Shown here in pieces: positions 37,096 to 46,700 of a stretch of 64,000 nucleotides of DNA. Origin of the DNA: Flavobacterium pectinovorum (GTDB lineage: Bacteria; Bacteroidota; Bacteroidia; Flavobacteriales; Flavobacteriaceae); the NCBI RefSeq assembly GCF_022802975.1, contig NZ_JAFEVZ010000010.1, forward strand, positions 62,001-126,000, written 5' to 3'. Under the pieces are notes generated by a model. That model was not told where the DNA came from and ran no database searches. It saw only the letters and a list, made by a program, of their open reading frames with translations. Position numbers and translations under genes: made by a program. Each line of letters starts with the position of its first letter. The stretch's first letter is position 1.

Positions 37096-37794
37096 CTAAC
37101 AAATCAACAACAACCGATATTCGCCTTCATTTTCTATTGGTGCCCTATGAATACAAGGCAGCACCTGTTGTTTTGGATGATCAACCGCCAGACGCCAAAG
37201 ATGTCCTAATCCTAAATTAATTGGTTCAGCATTTTTATGTATTTGATAATGCAAGTCAAAATAATTTTCCTCCAGGAAGTTTTCGAATCCTTCCGATGGG
37301 CCATTATAAAGCTCTTTTAGCTTTGTTCTAATTTCTGGAATTAGAATTTTTTGTTCAGCCTGTGAATTAGAAATAATATCACTTGCCGCTCCGTGATAGG
37401 TACATAAAAAGGTATCTGTTGTAATGGGAGAACGATCAACATGAAACGAATACACATCGGTTGATATAAAATCAAATTCAGCATCACGTTCATAACACTT
37501 CAATAAATTAAGAGAGGGAGAAGCTCCAAAATCAGCTAATGATTGCAAATCATTTAAGATTATTTCTCTTGCTATATTTCCCTTTTCGGATAGTTGGAGA
37601 GCAATTAGATCTTCTGGATAAATTTCTGTTATATTTTCTTTTAAAGATAACCGGGCAACAATCTCATTAAAATCGCCATTCAGATTTCTGTACCAGCACA
37701 GTGCATTCATTTCTCCCTTGAAATCGGTATCTACAAGCTCAGAAAAAGTACATACGATTCCAATTTGATTGTTGTCAGAAAATATATTACGCAT
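37096..37794 (-). CDS. DUF1826 family protein
   Basis: A 232-residue cytoplasmic protein that fits the DUF1826 family. The supporting stretches are FHVDRSPITTDTFLCTYHG near 120-140, GFENFLEENYFDLHYQIH near 170, and the C-terminal PCIHRAPIENEGEYRLLL. Conserved His and Cys residues in these stretches suggest metal binding, but the family function is unproven; relatives often sit beside zinc-homeostasis genes, which are not seen here. It stands alone, with gaps of over 300 bp on both sides. An exact TAATTTTG box lies on the minus strand at 37830-37837. Confidence 0.7.
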   Translation of the reverse strand: MRNIFSDNNQIGIVCTFSELVDTDFKGEMNALCWYRNLNGDFNEIVARLSLKENITEIYPEDLIALQLSEKGNIAREIILNDLQSLADFGASPSLNLLKCYERDAEFDFISTDVYSFHVDRSPITTDTFLCTYHGAASDIISNSQAEQKILIPEIRTKLKELYNGPSEGFENFLEENYFDLHYQIHKNAEPINLGLGHLWRLAVDHPKQQVLPCIHRAPIENEGEYRLLLIC

Positions 37795-38178
37795 AGTATA
37801 ATTTATAAAGTCAGTTGCTTCATGAGTTGCAAAATTATGTAATAGTAACCAGTGATCTGTAAAATTTAATTCGAATATTTTTAGAATGATTTAAATTTTC
37901 TTTTGAAAAGAGAGTTTTTTCATTCCTTATTTTTGTTAACCAAGTAGCGACCTGTTCTACCCTTTTGTTATCAAAAGCCTTCGACTCCGCTCAGGATGAC
38001 ATTAATTCCTTAAGTTATGAATGATGTTTTACTCCCGATTTTATACTTTTTATAATCAAATCATTTTTTTTAATCAATTTACCTCAATAGGTTAATATTG
38101 AATTTATTATTTAAGTAATTTGTATTAAATACTTTAATTTATGTTAGTTATTATGATTGATTTAGTAAAATTATTACT
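37795..38178. other. Intergenic stretch with promoter box and REP-like repeat
   Basis: 384 bp. Contains a TAATTTTG box (minus strand, 37830-37837) for the DUF1826 gene and one inverted REP-like unit at 37978-38000. No coding-like frame. Confidence 0.5.
37978..38000 (-). repeat. REP-like unit (CCTGAGCGGAGTCGAAGG family)
   Basis: On the minus strand this 23-base unit differs at only one base from the unit at 56626-56648. Such sequences are dispersed intergenic repeats in flavobacteria. Confidence 0.6.
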
Positions 38179-38778
38179 CTAATTTAAATTTGATTTATAT
38201 AATTTTACATAAGACTCCAAAGTATCTATATCTGTTGTGTCATCCTGAGTTACAACTTCCTTTACTAGATTTTTATTTTTGTTGATGATTTGTTTAGCCC
38301 CTTCATCATTGGACAATAGCATAAGTTCTGAGAAGAATTGTTTTGGAAACAGAACCGGAACTCCCCTGTAATCATCTTTTCGGGTTATAATAATGGCATC
38401 TTTCTCTTTATTATGAAGTTCTATTATTTTATTTAAATGAGGACTGTTAATAAAAGGCTGATCTGCCAAAACAAACAAAACAGCATTAATGCCCGGATAT
38501 TTTTTATCTATTTCTGAAGTTGCTATAGCTATAGAACTACCCAATCCTTGTTGCCAGTTTTTATTAATAAGTATAGTGGTTTGTGATAAATCTATTTTTC
38601 GCTCAATTTCATTTCTGTACGCACCCAGAACTACAAAAAACTTATCAGCATCAGCTGACAAGATATTTGCAATGACACTCCCTAATAAAGTTGAATATCT
38701 CCAAGGCATCAATTGCTTTGATTGTCCCATTCTTTTGGCATTACCTGCCGCTAATATTACGATAGCGATTTGATTCAT
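38179..38778 (-). CDS. Nucleotidyltransferase of the MobA/MocA family (molybdenum cofactor cytidylyl/guanylyltransferase type)
   Basis: A 199-residue cytoplasmic protein with the nucleotide-binding N-terminus IVILAAGNAKRMGQSKQL (residues about 6-23) and a later LADQPFI with the metal-binding Asp. The MocA-like branch attaches CMP to molybdopterin for enzymes of the xanthine dehydrogenase family. Its position as last gene of a molybdenum hydroxylase operon, 18 bp after XdhC, fits this role well. MobA-type guanylyl transfer is less likely because the operon enzyme is of the xanthine oxidase family. Confidence 0.88.
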   Translation of the reverse strand: MNQIAIVILAAGNAKRMGQSKQLMPWRYSTLLGSVIANILSADADKFFVVLGAYRNEIERKIDLSQTTILINKNWQQGLGSSIAIATSEIDKKYPGINAVLFVLADQPFINSPHLNKIIELHNKEKDAIIITRKDDYRGVPVLFPKQFFSELMLLSNDEGAKQIINKNKNLVKEVVTQDDTTDIDTLESYVKLYKSNLN

Positions 38779-38796
38779 TGCTTTCCTGTCGTGATT

Positions 38797-39804
38797 TTAG
38801 GAATGAATAGCATTAGTTTTGTATTTTAAAGATATTGGTTCTTCTTTACGCACTACCGAAAGTATTTCAGCCATAATACTGATGGCAATCTCCTGAGGGG
38901 TTTCAGCTCCAATACTAATTCCTGATGGGCCATACGCGACATCCAGCAGGCCTTCATTATAAGAATCAGTAAATTCAAAAAAATCGTTTAATATTTGATT
39001 TCTTCTTTTAACCGGACCAAGAAGTCCAAGATAAGCCGGTTGAGTATTTTTTAATCCGATAAGATATTTTAAATCGGTAGAGTAACTGTGTGTCATTAAA
39101 ATAAGAGCCGTTTCATTATCAATAACAAGAGAGTCAATTTCCTCAGGCAGTAAATGGACAACCTGGTTTGCTCCCGGGAAATTAGCAATCGTCTTAGGAT
39201 CTTTTACTGATGCAGCAATTGTAATTTCCCAGCCCGTTAAAGAGGCAAAATGACATAATTGAACGGCATCATGTTCTGACCCAACGATAACTAAATGAAA
39301 TCGAGGCTTAAGAGTTTGTGTATAAACAGGCAATACTTTATCTAATTGGACATCGGAAAAAGTAAACTTTCTTCCTTCAAAATGAAATTCAGAACCCAAA
39401 CCCACCTGTATTCCTTCTGTTTTGGTGTAAAAGGATTCAATTTCCAGAGATTGTCTTTTTTTTACAACGGTTTCTAAAGCATCTAAAGCGGCTGCATCAG
39501 GAGAAAAAGGTTCCAAAAGAATGTACAGAATACCTTCGCATCCCAGTCGGTACCTTCCATCATAAATCATGATCTTTGCTTTATTATCCCAAAAAACAGA
39601 CAGGGATTGTTTAAGGATTTCATTTTCGACACAGCCTCCGCTGACAGCTCCAACCATTGTATTATTTTCAAAAATGAGCATACGAACGCCTGGTCTTCTG
39701 TACGAGGAACCTTCAATAGCGACAACCGTAGCCATAACGCTTTTAAGTCCCATTTTCTGGGCTAAAATGTACGATTCTTTTAATTTTAATAATTCGTGCA
39801 TCAT
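38797..39804 (-). CDS. XdhC/CoxI family molybdenum hydroxylase maturation protein
   Basis: A 335-residue cytoplasmic protein. The N-terminal XdhC/CoxI domain shows ATVVAIEGSSYRRPGVRM then VGAVSGGCVENE (residues about 25-65), and the C-terminal Rossmann domain shows LVIVGSEHDAVQLCHFAS near 172-189 and PAYLGLLGPVKRR near 255-267. XdhC proteins bind the molybdenum cofactor, help add the terminal sulfur and insert it into xanthine dehydrogenase-type enzymes. The gene lies between the large catalytic subunit (57-bp gap) and the MocA-like gene, as expected. Confidence 0.92.
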   Translation of the reverse strand: MMHELLKLKESYILAQKMGLKSVMATVVAIEGSSYRRPGVRMLIFENNTMVGAVSGGCVENEILKQSLSVFWDNKAKIMIYDGRYRLGCEGILYILLEPFSPDAAALDALETVVKKRQSLEIESFYTKTEGIQVGLGSEFHFEGRKFTFSDVQLDKVLPVYTQTLKPRFHLVIVGSEHDAVQLCHFASLTGWEITIAASVKDPKTIANFPGANQVVHLLPEEIDSLVIDNETALILMTHSYSTDLKYLIGLKNTQPAYLGLLGPVKRRNQILNDFFEFTDSYNEGLLDVAYGPSGISIGAETPQEIAISIMAEILSVVRKEEPISLKYKTNAIHS

Positions 39805-39861
39805 ATTTTAATCCTTTTTTGAAATAATTTTGCCTTTAACATCTAAATATCTGCTAATTGA

Positions 39862-42024
39862 TTAAACCGTTCCGAGACTAAAAGGCAACGTTCTGATTCG
39901 TTTTCCCGTCAAATCAAATATAGCATTGGTCAAGGCAGGAGCAAAAGGCGGAAGTGCTGGTTCACCAACCCCGCCCGCATCTTCTTCATTATCTATGATA
40001 TACACTTCTATCGAAGGAATTTCATTAATGCGAGGCATTGGATAATCATAAAAATTATGTTGTTCAACGATATTTTCTTTAAATGTAATCTGATGGGTTG
40101 TTGCTGCACCCAATCCCATAACAATAGAGCCTTCAACTTGTGCATGAATGATATCCGGATTTACATACCAGCCACAATCCATTACCGCCCAGACTTTATC
40201 AATTTTAATACCGCCATCCGGATTTTTGGATACCTTTACGACTTGACCAACTGTTGAGTTGAAACATTCTGTAATAGCGACGCCATATCCTTCATTTTTT
40301 TTACGGTTTTTCCAGCCTGAAACTTCTTGCATTTTATCAATTACTTTTTGGCAGCGGTCTTCCTGTAAATGTTCACGGCGAAAATCTAATGGGTCTTTCC
40401 CTGCTTCATGAGCCATTTCATCAATGAAACTTTCATAGGCAAATCCGTTTGTAGAAGCATATACAGATCTCCAGAAACTGGTTGGAATACTGGTTTCAAA
40501 AAGAACATCTGCGAAGCTTACGTTTTTAATGCTTTCATAGTAAGGTTTTAAAAAACCTTCGCTGGTACTCCAATTTGGTTTGTCCTTTGGTGCCCCGCTC
40601 CAGTGACCATTATTTTGACCTGCCATTCTGAATTTTAAGGCGTCAATTTTTCCATTCGATATAGTTCCTTCACATCTATAGGACATTCCAGGACGAAATG
40701 GTCCTAGTGTAGCATCATCTTCACGTGTCCAGACAACCTGAACCGGCCCGCCTATTTCCTTTGAAACTGCCACGGCCTCATACGGATAATCGTTCATGGC
40801 TTTACGCCCAAAACCACCGCCAAGAAAGGTCATGTTCACGATTACTTTTTCTTTGTCTATCTCAAATTGTTTACTCACGTAGTCCTGAACCCAGCCAGGA
40901 GCTTGTATTGGACCCCATATTTCAATCGAATCACCTTTGTGATGGGCGATGCAATTTATCGGTTCCATAGCTACGTGTGATTGGTAGGGAGTTTGATAAA
41001 CAACGTCTAATTTCTTATTTGCTTTGGATAATACTTCGGTTGGATTTCCTTGTGTTTTAAGTATCATGCCTTCTTCAGCTTTGAGAAGATTGTTTTGAGT
41101 ATCAAATATCTCGGGTGTACTCCAGTGCTTAAAGCCACTGCTGTCCCACTCTACTTTTAATTGTTTTCGGCCTTCAAGAGCAGCCCATGTTGAATTAGCG
41201 ACTACGGCAACACCTTCACGGATGTGTTCGTAATAACCCATTTTAACTTTAAATACACGCTTAACACCCGGAACTTTTAATGCAGCAGTTGCATCAAAAT
41301 TTTTGACTTTCCCGAAATAACGGGGGTCACGCTCTACCGAGGCAAATAGCATTCCGGGAATTCTCGTATCAAGTCCAAAAACTAGTTTACCATTGGTTTT
41401 AAGCGGTGTGTCAATTCTTCGAAGAGGTTTTCGGATTAATTTATATTCAGAAATTTTCTTCAGTTTTGGTTCTTTTGGTGCTTCTAATTTTGAGGCCGCT
41501 TCAGCAAGTTCTCCATAATGTAATTTTTTTCCTGATGGCTTATGAATTACATGTCCGGATTCTGCATAACAATCAGAAACAGAAACATTCCATTTTGTGG
41601 AGGCAGCTGTAATAAGCATTTCACGCGCGGCTGCACTTAATTTAAGTAATCTTTTATAAGAAGAACGAATGGTTGAGCTTCCTCCGGTAATTTGCCCTCC
41701 ATATTTTTTTTCGTTACCAATGGCAAAAATGACGTTGATATCATTCATATCAACTTCGAGTTCTTCAGCAACAATTTGTGGTACCGACTGAAAAGAGCCC
41801 TGCCCCATTTCTGCCCTGTGATTCACAATCGTCACTTTTCCTGACGGATTGATAATAATCCAGGGGCATAATTCTATTTCTGAATCACTTAGTTCAGAAG
41901 GTCTCACAACCACTGGTGCACCACTTGCAGGAAAGTAAAAACCAAGACACAATGCCGCGCCTCCCAATCCGGTAAGTTTTAGGAAATTTCGTCTTGTATT
42001 ATCTATGTTGTCATTTTTAGTCAT
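39862..42024 (-). CDS. Molybdopterin-binding large subunit, isoquinoline 1-oxidoreductase beta / aldehyde dehydrogenase type
   Basis: A 720-residue exported enzyme with a twin-arginine signal (NTRRNFLKLTGLGGAALCLG, Arg11-Arg12), so it is folded with its cofactor in the cytoplasm and moved to the periplasm. The molybdopterin-binding domains are seen in EMGQGSFQSVPQIVAEELEV near 68-87, QAPGWVQDYVSKQ near 368, TFLGGGFGRKAMNDYP near 388, and a C-terminal GEPALPPFAPALTNAIF. The family (IorB-like) oxidises aldehydes or N-heterocycles at a molybdenum centre. The electron path here is probably to the 2Fe-2S subunit and then the dihaem cytochrome encoded directly upstream. Substrate unknown. Confidence 0.92.
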   Translation of the reverse strand: MTKNDNIDNTRRNFLKLTGLGGAALCLGFYFPASGAPVVVRPSELSDSEIELCPWIIINPSGKVTIVNHRAEMGQGSFQSVPQIVAEELEVDMNDINVIFAIGNEKKYGGQITGGSSTIRSSYKRLLKLSAAAREMLITAASTKWNVSVSDCYAESGHVIHKPSGKKLHYGELAEAASKLEAPKEPKLKKISEYKLIRKPLRRIDTPLKTNGKLVFGLDTRIPGMLFASVERDPRYFGKVKNFDATAALKVPGVKRVFKVKMGYYEHIREGVAVVANSTWAALEGRKQLKVEWDSSGFKHWSTPEIFDTQNNLLKAEEGMILKTQGNPTEVLSKANKKLDVVYQTPYQSHVAMEPINCIAHHKGDSIEIWGPIQAPGWVQDYVSKQFEIDKEKVIVNMTFLGGGFGRKAMNDYPYEAVAVSKEIGGPVQVVWTREDDATLGPFRPGMSYRCEGTISNGKIDALKFRMAGQNNGHWSGAPKDKPNWSTSEGFLKPYYESIKNVSFADVLFETSIPTSFWRSVYASTNGFAYESFIDEMAHEAGKDPLDFRREHLQEDRCQKVIDKMQEVSGWKNRKKNEGYGVAITECFNSTVGQVVKVSKNPDGGIKIDKVWAVMDCGWYVNPDIIHAQVEGSIVMGLGAATTHQITFKENIVEQHNFYDYPMPRINEIPSIEVYIIDNEEDAGGVGEPALPPFAPALTNAIFDLTGKRIRTLPFSLGTV

Positions 42025-42051
42025 CGGAAAATCATTAAAATTAAGGCAATA

Positions 42052-42666
42052 CTATTTTGCGGGAGCATAAGCTCCTGTTTTCAGCCACGTAATCCAGGCC
42101 TTTTTAAATTCGGCATGCGTTAAAGGCGGAAATGTTCTTCCTTTTCCCATGTTCCACCCAGCTTTTACCAAACCGTCATCTGCATGTGCTATAAGTTTTT
42201 GTAAATCTTTATGTCCGTTAAGTTTCGGATTTACTAATTGTTTGGCTAATTCGTGAGCCGTTTTTCCTTCAAACACCATTTTCATATCTGCCGGCGGTAA
42301 ATGCCAGTCAGCATTTCCCGGTGGTGTATGAAGTCCCGGACTATTTGATGGCTGATGGCAATTCGCACATTTCATTGCATACATACCTTTTCCGTCTTTG
42401 CCTCGTTTGGGCTGCATACTGTGAACAACGCTATTGTCTCCCTGAAGCGGAATATCACCTTTTGGATGGCAATTGACACAACGCGGACTCATCAATACTT
42501 TATATACCTGCTTAAATGCCGCAACAGAGGCAATGCTGTCTTTTTTTATTGGCACAATAGCAACGTATTCTTTTTCTGTTGTCCGGTTTTTTGAAACAGT
42601 AAATGCCAGTCCTATACCTGATATGAGTATTATAGCTATTAATAAGGGTTTGATTTTTGTTGACAT
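42052..42666 (-). CDS. Membrane-anchored or exported dihaem c-type cytochrome
   Basis: A 204-residue protein with an N-terminal hydrophobic helix (about 7-24), probably an uncleaved anchor or signal peptide. Two haem-c attachment motifs are visible: CVNCH at 63-67 and CANCH at 100-104. Spaced Met residues could be axial ligands. It sits between the 2Fe-2S subunit (25 bp) and the molybdopterin subunit (27 bp), so it most likely carries electrons from the molybdenum hydroxylase to the respiratory chain in the periplasm. Confidence 0.88.
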   Translation of the reverse strand: MSTKIKPLLIAIILISGIGLAFTVSKNRTTEKEYVAIVPIKKDSIASVAAFKQVYKVLMSPRCVNCHPKGDIPLQGDNSVVHSMQPKRGKDGKGMYAMKCANCHQPSNSPGLHTPPGNADWHLPPADMKMVFEGKTAHELAKQLVNPKLNGHKDLQKLIAHADDGLVKAGWNMGKGRTFPPLTHAEFKKAWITWLKTGAYAPAK

Positions 42667-42691
42667 AGTTTTTTGATTACGGCTTTATCTA

Positions 42692-43159
42692 TCAGATTTT
42701 GTTTTTCTCCTGCATTTGTGAAGCAAGATGAATGGCTTTGCGAATTCTCGGATAAGTACCGCACCTGCAGATATTACCGGCCATGGCATCGTCTATATCC
42801 TGATCGCTTGGATTTGGATTTTCCCTAAGAAGTACTGCTGCTGACATGATTTGTCCAGAATGACAATATCCGCATTGAGGCACGTCGATTTCCTGCCAGG
42901 CTTTTTGTGCCGGGTGATCATTATTTTGAGACAATCCTTCTATGGTCACTACATTTTTACCTTTGGCACGGCTCATTTTGGTAACGCATGAGCGAACAGC
43001 TTCGCCATCCAGATGCACTACACAGGCTCCGCATTGTGCAACACCACAGCCAAATTTTGTCCCGGTAAGCCCCAAAGTATCACGAATTGCCCAAAGAAGA
43101 GGCATTTCCGGACTTACATCAAAATTTTCGGTTTTGCCGTTTACAGTTAGTTGTATCAT
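42692..43159 (-). CDS. (2Fe-2S)-binding small subunit of the molybdenum hydroxylase (IorA type)
   Basis: A 155-residue protein with two iron-sulfur domains: a plant-type ferredoxin domain with Cys38, Cys43, Cys46 and Cys58, and a C-terminal helical domain with Cys96, Cys99, Cys131 and Cys133 in CGYCHSGQ and CRCGTY. It passes electrons from the molybdenum site. It has no signal peptide, so it would be co-exported bound to the large twin-arginine subunit. It is the first gene of the five-gene operon (2Fe-2S, cytochrome c, large subunit, XdhC, MocA-like). Confidence 0.95.
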   Translation of the reverse strand: MIQLTVNGKTENFDVSPEMPLLWAIRDTLGLTGTKFGCGVAQCGACVVHLDGEAVRSCVTKMSRAKGKNVVTIEGLSQNNDHPAQKAWQEIDVPQCGYCHSGQIMSAAVLLRENPNPSDQDIDDAMAGNICRCGTYPRIRKAIHLASQMQEKNKI

Positions 43160-43400
43160 AATAAAGTCTGATTTTAGGATAAATGTTTTTTGCAGTTTTT
43201 AAGAGTTCATTTTTGCAATCTAATTTACAAAAAAATCAAACATTATAAAGTAATGCTGTTATTTGGGATTGTTCTAAAAAGCTTTTCAAATGAATTGCAT
43301 TTTGTGATGAAAAAAACAACAATTCTTATTTCTAAATAAGTTTAGAAAAAAAATGAACCTTTAGGGGTTGCTAAGAATTTTTTAGCTCACTAAAAAAAGC

Positions 43401-43502
43401 TTTAACCGCAAAGTTCGCAAGGCTAAAAACAAAAGGTTCGCAAAGTTTTATCATAACTTTGCGAACCTTTTGCGTAAATCTTAGCGTTTCTTTGCGGTTA
43501 AA
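43401..43502. repeat. Long palindromic repeat (AACCGCAAAG family)
   Basis: Outer arms TTTAACCGCAAAG and CTTTGCGGTTAAA enclose a perfect 17-bp inner stem (AAAAGGTTCGCAAAGTT / AACTTTGCGAACCTTTT) with a 7-nt loop. It is related in its outer arms to the element at 18563-18621; both are followed by AAATTTTT and AGCT-like sequence, suggesting one repeat family. Confidence 0.7.
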
Positions 43503-43593
43503 ATTTTTGCAGCTCCACAGGTTTTCGTGTTGATCCCTCACTACTTTATATTGTTTCTTTGGTGTTCTTGAAATGTTTAAGTTAATTCCATAG

Positions 43594-43668
43594 AAAAAGG
43601 CGAGTCTCCCCGCCTTAAATGTTTTCACAACGGAATAATCCTTATTGTGAATTGCTTCAAAATTGTAC
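43594..43668 (-). ncRNA. tracrRNA of the type II-C CRISPR system
   Basis: On the minus strand, bases 43667-43645 form an anti-repeat that pairs with the CRISPR repeat over about 23 bp with one bulged base (TTTTGAAGCAATTCACAA against TTGTGAATTGCTTTCAAAA). It is followed by a small GGATTATTCC nexus hairpin, then AAGGCG-GGGAGACT-CGCCTT and TTTTT, a terminator-like hairpin at 43597-43616. This order is the usual tracrRNA design of II-C systems in Bacteroidota. A weak -7 box, TAGTATTG (one mismatch), lies just upstream at 43671-43678, so the start near 43665-43668 is an estimate. It is divergent from cas9. Confidence 0.85.
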
Positions 43669-43793
43669 TGCAATACTACAATAAAAAATTTACTTTTTAA
43701 ATATGGTTTTCCGTAAAACAGTTAATTTTCTTTTGATTAAATTTCGAGAATAATTTAGATAACAGGAAAAATCATTAAAAAATATAGATAATA

Positions 43794-46700
43794 ATGAAGA
43801 AAATATTAGGATTGGATTTGGGGACAACATCAATTGGATGGGCATTCATTAACGAAGCAGAAAATGAGAATGAATCCTCATCTATTATAAATACAGGAGT
43901 ACGCATTGTGCCTCTAACTACTGATGAAGAAACAGATTTCAAAAAAGGAAATACAATATCAATAAATGCAGACAGAACATTAAAGCGTGGAACAAGAAGA
44001 AGTTTGCAGCGTTTTAAACAAAGAAGAGATGCTTTATTGGAGATTTTTACCAAACTAAAATTCATTTCTTCCAATTTTGTTTACGCAGAGACTGGTTCAG
44101 AAACTACTTTTTCATCATATCAATTAAGAGCAAAATCAGCCACAGAAGCTGTTACCAAAGAAGAATTGGTCAAGGTTTTATTGATGCTCAATAAAAAACG
44201 TGGTTATAAAAGCAGTCGAAAAGCAAAAACTACTGAAGAAGGAGACGCCATTGACGGAATGAAAATTGCCAAAGAAATTTTCGAAAGTAATATGACGCCT
44301 GGACAATGGGTTTACAATTCATTATCGAAAGGAGGAAAATATATTCCTGATTTTTATCGTTCGGATTTACAGAAGGAATTAGAGAAGATAGTTCGTTTTC
44401 AAAATCAATTTCATTTAGAACAAATTAATGATAAATTATTAGAAGACATTCAAGGAAAATCCAGAACAATAACCTCTCAGCATTTTTCAAAGACATTAAA
44501 CATCCCTCTCGCCGAAAACAAAGGAACAAGAGAAGAAGTAAAATGTCAACATTATAAATGGAGAAATGAAGCTTTGATAAATGAACTCGATTTGAAAATT
44601 CTGGCATTTATTATTACGGAAATTAACAATCAAATTAATCAATCCAGCGGTTATCTTGGTGCTATTAGCGACCGTAGTAAAGAATTGTATTTCAATCAGG
44701 AAACCGTTGGGCAGTTTCAATACAAACAACTTGAGAAGAATGCACACGCCAAACTAAAAAATCAGGTTTTCTATCGTCAGGATTATTTGGATGAATTTGA
44801 AAAAATTTGGGAAACGCAAGCAAAATTTCATCCCGAATTAAACGATAAATTAAAAACAGAAATTCGAGATATTACCATTTTCTACCAACGAAAACTGAAA
44901 TCACAAAAGCATTTGGTGAGTTTTTGCGAATTTGAAAAAGGACATAAAGCTATTCCAAAATCATCACCCTTATTTCAGGAGTTTAGAATTTGGCAGAATT
45001 TAAATAATGTTGTTGTTAAAAACGAAATGACAAAAGAGCCTTTTCTTTTGGATGAAGATTTGAAACAATTAATGGCTCAAGAACTATTATTTAAAGAAAA
45101 CATGACCGATTCGCAATTAATCAGTTTTTGTGGACTTAAAAAAACAGAATATTCGGTTAATTTTAAGAAAATTGAAGGAAACAGAACCAATACTTCTATT
45201 TACAAAGCTTTCGAAAAAATACTAGTTTTAGAAGGTTATGACGAATTAGACTTTTCCAAATTAGATGCTTTCGATATAAAAAACATCTTCAAATCAGCTT
45301 TTTCTGATTTGGGAATCAATACGGCTGTTTTAGATTTCGACCCAAACATTCAAGGAAATAATTTTGACAAACAATCTTATTACCAATTCTGGCATTTATT
45401 GTATTCGGCAGAAGATGATGATAAACTAAAAGAAGCTTTAAAAAACAAATATGGTTTCAAAGAAAACCATATTCCTTTTCTTTTAAACATACAATTACAA
45501 GCTGATTATGGAAGTTTGAGTGCAAAAGCGATAAAAAAAATATTACCTCATTTGATGGATGGACAGATTTACGACAAAGCTTGTTTGATGTCAGGTTACA
45601 ATCATTCTTCATCGTTAACTACAGAACAAAATAATGAACGTGTACTAAAAGACATTTTAGAATTACTAAAGAAAAACAGTTTGCGAAATCCTGTGGTAGA
45701 GAAAATCCTTAATCAAATGATTAATGTGATTAATGCTATAATTAAAGACCCTACAATGGGAAAACCTGATGAAATTCGTGTAGAATTAGCTCGTGAGTTG
45801 AAAAACAACAACGAACAGCGAAATGAAATGACAAAACAGATTAATAAAAGTACTACAGAACACGAGCAAATAAGGAAACTTTTACATTTAGAATTTGGAA
45901 TCCATCGTGTAACCAGAAATGATATTATCCGCTATAAACTTTGGAAAGAGTGTGATGGTATTTCACTTTACACAGGAAAACCAATAGAACCTTCAAAACT
46001 ATTTACAAAGGACTACGATATTGAACATATTATTCCAAAATCTCGTTTGTTTGATGATAGCTTTTCAAACAAAACTGTTTGTGAACGTCAATTAAATATC
46101 GACAAAAGCAACAAAACCGCCTATTCGTTTTTACAAGAAAAATTATCTCTAGAAGAATTTGATCAATACCAAAAAAGAGTAAAAGGTTTATTTGGCAAAA
46201 TTAGCCGAACGAAACAAAACAAACTCTTAATGGCTGACAATGAAATCCCCGAAGATTTTATTGCTCGTCAATTAAGAGAAACACAATATATTGCCAAAAA
46301 AGCCAAAGAAATTTTATTGGAAGTTTCTAGAAATGTAACCACAACAATTGGAAGTGTAACTGATAAATTGCGTGAAGATTGGGAATTAGTCGATGTAATG
46401 AAAGAACTCAATTGGGAGAAATACGATAAATTAGGTTTAACGTACCTTGAAGAAGGCAAAAATGGAGAACGTCTATACAAAATTAAAGATTGGACAAAAC
46501 GAAATGATCACCGCCATCATGCTATGGACGCCATTACGGTTGCTTTTACGAAGCCTGCTTATATACAGTATTTGAATAATTTAAATGCAAAAACACAAGG
46601 AGACAAAAAAGCAGATTCTATTTTTGGGATTGAAATAAAATATTTAAAAAGAGATAAGAATAACAAACTTAGATTTATTGAGCCAATTCCAAACTTTAGA

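Larger units (their letters stand above)
43160..43793. other. Intergenic region between the molybdenum operon and cas9
   Basis: 634 bp that holds a long palindromic repeat (43401-43502) and a tracrRNA gene on the minus strand (43594-43668). The 100-codon minus-strand frame covering both is not coding; its sequence is explained by the RNA and the repeat. Confidence 0.6.

Noticed and set aside
43371..43673. 100-codon minus-strand frame upstream of cas9
   Set aside because: It spans a palindromic repeat and the tracrRNA gene, which explain the sequence better.
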